From: Shewanella pneumatophori
GTDB lineage: Bacteria > Pseudomonadota > Gammaproteobacteria > Enterobacterales > Shewanellaceae
Length of the DNA stretch: 64,000 nt
NCBI RefSeq assembly: GCF_023283895.1
Contig: NZ_JAKILB010000001.1
Span: 62,001-126,000 of the forward strand
Direction: 5' to 3'
In this document: positions 62,387 to 64,000 of the stretch, piece by piece
How the letters are laid out: each line of letters starts with the position of its first letter
Numbering within the stretch: position 1 is the stretch's first letter
Notes under the pieces: generated by a model
The model's input: only the letters and a program-made list of their open reading frames with translations
Told to the model about the DNA's origin: nothing
Database searches by the model: none
Translations under genes and position numbers: made by a program

Positions 62387-62707
62387 TTATTTTTTGACCC
62401 ATTTACCGGACTTATTTTTAATGTAATGACCTTTTTTAGTGGCTTTAATTGCTTTTTCGGCCGCCAGTTTTGCCACATCATTGACTGTGATCTGATTTTT
62501 CTTAGCTATCTTCTCATAATGGGCTTTGCGCTTAGCGTTGACAGAACTAACTACCGCGTTAGCTTCAGCTGAACTTTTTACTACGCCTAAGTAGCCATTA
62601 AGCTGCTCACCAACGAGCCCTTGAGCTTTAGCATCTTGCAAAGAAATAGCAAAGGCATTAAAGCTAAGTACTAAGCCTGCAACAAGTACAAGTAATATAG
62701 ACTTCAT
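62387..62707 (-). CDS. ydbL: YdbL-like periplasmic protein (DUF1318)
   Basis: A 106-residue periplasmic protein with a signal peptide (ending SFNAFA). The DUF1318 core is SLQDAKAQGLVGEQLNGYLGVV, then ANAVVSSVNAKRKAHYEKIAKKN and VNDVAKLAAEKAI. In E. coli it lies in the ydbH-ynbE-ydbL operon for outer-membrane lipid homeostasis and modulates that complex. A basic C-terminal tail (KKGHYIKNKSGKWVKK) is added here. GGAGAACCCC precedes ATG 62707. Confidence 0.92.
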   Translation of the reverse strand: MKSILLVLVAGLVLSFNAFAISLQDAKAQGLVGEQLNGYLGVVKSSAEANAVVSSVNAKRKAHYEKIAKKNQITVNDVAKLAAEKAIKATKKGHYIKNKSGKWVKK

Positions 62708-62731
62708 GGGGTTCTCCTATAATTCCTTTGC

Positions 62732-62980
62732 TTAAAACAATTCGTCGTCAGACAAAAGTTGATCTAACTCTTTGTCGACTTTGATTTTTATTTCATGCTC
62801 AATTTTAACATTAAGATTAATCACAATCGGTTTATCTGGTGGTTCAATTTTTACTGTTGGGCTACAAGCCACCAACGCATACGTCGCTATCACGACACTC
62901 AACAGCACTCTAGCACTTTTTATGTTAGAGCTTTGATGAGTTATCTGCTTTTGATTTTTAGGATCATGCAATGTGCTCAT
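62732..62980 (-). CDS. ynbE: YnbE-like outer-membrane lipoprotein
   Basis: An 82-residue lipoprotein (TYALVACSP, Cys 39) of the YnbE family. The mature part IVINLNVKIEHEIKIKVDKELDQLL matches YnbE, which multimerises and docks on YdbH to complete a lipid bridge. The N-terminal 20 residues before the membrane segment are longer than in E. coli. AAGGATAAGCC supports ATG 62980. Order ydbH-ynbE-ydbL is the enteric one. Confidence 0.88.
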   Translation of the reverse strand: MSTLHDPKNQKQITHQSSNIKSARVLLSVVIATYALVACSPTVKIEPPDKPIVINLNVKIEHEIKIKVDKELDQLLSDDELF

Positions 62981-63081
62981 TGGCTTATCCTTTCCTTATT
63001 CGCTTGGACTATATTGGGAACCATTAATTTATAAATATATAAAACAATAAAAACAACAGATTGTTAGGTTTTACCCGGTTG

Positions 63082-64000
63082 TTATTTTACAGCTCGCTCA
63101 ATTTGGTTCTGTAAATTATCACCAATCTGTAAACTTCTAAGTAACTGTAACATGTTCTCCTCTTGAGAGTAGTTAAAGTGAATAGGGCGCTCCATACCGC
63201 GGCTGCGACCTTTTACATTGACTTTAAGTATGGCATCACCGAGAGCGTTCATATCAAATGTGCTAGATAACTCAGAATAGTTAAGGTGCTCAAGTGTTGA
63301 AAATGCAAACTCTAGATAAGGTTGGCTTTGGCGCATTTGCTCCACTGCAGGGTTATTGCCAATAGCGATTAAACCGCCAGGTGCTCGAGCAGCAAGCTTT
63401 CCACCAATAACACTGGCTTTACCGTTATCAAGATTGACTGGCAAGACGCCATCAAAAATGCCTGTAGCATAAACACCAACTTGAGGTTGAATGGCCAATA
63501 GCTGCTCTAGATCTATTTGTTGCAATACAAAATATGCTGATGAAGGTTGTTTTAAATTTAACTCAAATTGCGGAATGAGCAGCTGACCACCAAGTAAATC
63601 CCCTTGTGCGGTAAGTGCAAAAGAAGCTTGTTTGACGCCCAGTAGTTGCTTAGCTAATGCAAGGTTATTGCTATCGCTTGTTTGTTGTTCTGCGGCTTTA
63701 GGGTCTAGCGTTGGTGTCTGGTTGATTGAGGTATTAGTTTGAGATTCAGTAGCAAAGTTTACAGCAGCTTCAGCGTTAATATCTGTGATAAGCACTCCTG
63801 GGTTAAACGCCAGTAGTGATAAGGCTATATTGTCACAATTAAATTCGCTTTTACGTTTATTGTCGCTATTTTGCTGCCAGTTAAAATTACATTGGGTGTC
63901 CATATTACCACCTTCAAATGGCAAATTGTTGATACTACCGGTTATATCTTTAACTTGTGGAATAAGACTTGCCGCAAAAGCTAATTGTTGATTTTTTTCA
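63082..64000 (-). CDS. ydbH: YdbH-family intermembrane lipid transport protein, C-terminal part
   Basis: The frame is open from the right edge to the stop at 63082, so only the last 306 or so residues are present; no start is seen. QVKDITGSINNLPFEGG, LVxxQxLLGVKQASFALTAQGDLLGGQLLIPQF, LEQLLAIQPQVGVYATGIFDGVLPVNL and LEHLNYSELSSTFDMNALGDAILKVNVKGRSRG match the C-terminal, beta-rich region of YdbH (AsmA-like, bridging inner and outer membranes). Its stop is 101 bases before ynbE, in the same direction. Confidence 0.85.
   Translation of the reverse strand, partial: EKNQQLAFAASLIPQVKDITGSINNLPFEGGNMDTQCNFNWQQNSDNKRKSEFNCDNIALSLLAFNPGVLITDINAEAAVNFATESQTNTSINQTPTLDPKAAEQQTSDSNNLALAKQLLGVKQASFALTAQGDLLGGQLLIPQFELNLKQPSSAYFVLQQIDLEQLLAIQPQVGVYATGIFDGVLPVNLDNGKASVIGGKLAARAPGGLIAIGNNPAVEQMRQSQPYLEFAFSTLEHLNYSELSSTFDMNALGDAILKVNVKGRSRGMERPIHFNYSQEENMLQLLRSLQIGDNLQNQIERAVK

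Overview
The window reads as chromosomal DNA of a marine-type gammaproteobacterium, most likely a Shewanella. The clearest marker is a small periplasmic tetraheme cytochrome of the CctA/STC type (14283-14630). A stand-alone second EF-G, the bioA/bioBFCD arrangement, a nas-nir assimilation cluster and a curli csgDEFG block fit the same group. No rRNA, tRNA, CRISPR array or intact insertion sequence was seen. The genus call is an inference from gene content, not from a marker gene search.

Layout. 1-5.5 kb: 5' end of a glutamate-synthase-like gene, a GNAT acetyltransferase, fur, a CobB sirtuin, a P-loop kinase-like protein and a second EF-G. 6.2-7.0 kb: a secreted HExxH metallopeptidase gene broken by one frameshift. 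7.2-12.8 kb: biotin synthesis, bioA divergent from bioBFCD. 13.1-14.7 kb: htpX behind a heat-shock-like promoter, then cctA. 15.1-27.8 kb: nitrate/nitrite assimilation (nasA, a siroheme-pathway SUMT, a TrpD2/YbiB-like protein with an 18-bp in-frame minisatellite, an ANTAR regulator, nirB, nirD, a nitrate transporter and a fused PP2C phosphatase/Ser-Thr kinase). A strong terminator lies in the nirB leader directly after the ANTAR gene, which fits antitermination control. 28-32.5 kb: a transglutaminase/TPR lipoprotein, then curli genes with only one curlin-repeat subunit. 32.5-35.9 kb: two small membrane/secreted proteins behind an 18-bp perfect palindrome, a TetR regulator, HinT, two thioesterases and YcfL.

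36.0-40.6 kb: a thiamine salvage locus under a TPP riboswitch. It holds a TonB-dependent receptor, a small thiamine-binding-type protein, a PnuC-type permease and an aminoglycoside/choline-kinase-like phosphotransferase. The sequence shows both alternative RNA structures: an RBS-sequestering hairpin, and a competing 8-bp helix between the aptamer and that hairpin. 40.8-46 kb: lipoprotein, DoxX, nitroreductase, GNAT, small secreted and membrane proteins, and a seven-copy 13-bp noncoding tandem repeat. 46.2-51.8 kb: an ABC exporter operon with one ATPase, one FtsX/MacB-type permease and three different consecutive HlyD-type adaptors, two of them lipoproteins.

52.0-55 kb looks accessory: an unlisted 42-residue membrane peptide gene, a GNAT lacking a normal start codon, a gutted RAYT (REP-associated tyrosine transposase) relic and an Ere/ChaN-like secreted protein. 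Two copies of a roughly 170-bp imperfect direct repeat flank the last two. 55.2-64 kb: a K+ channel, an AI-2E/PerM family protein, the DUF2157/DUF4401/GDYXXLXY membrane trio, MAPEG, an ectopic yidD, DUF4177, and ydbL-ynbE-ydbH (the last cut by the window end).
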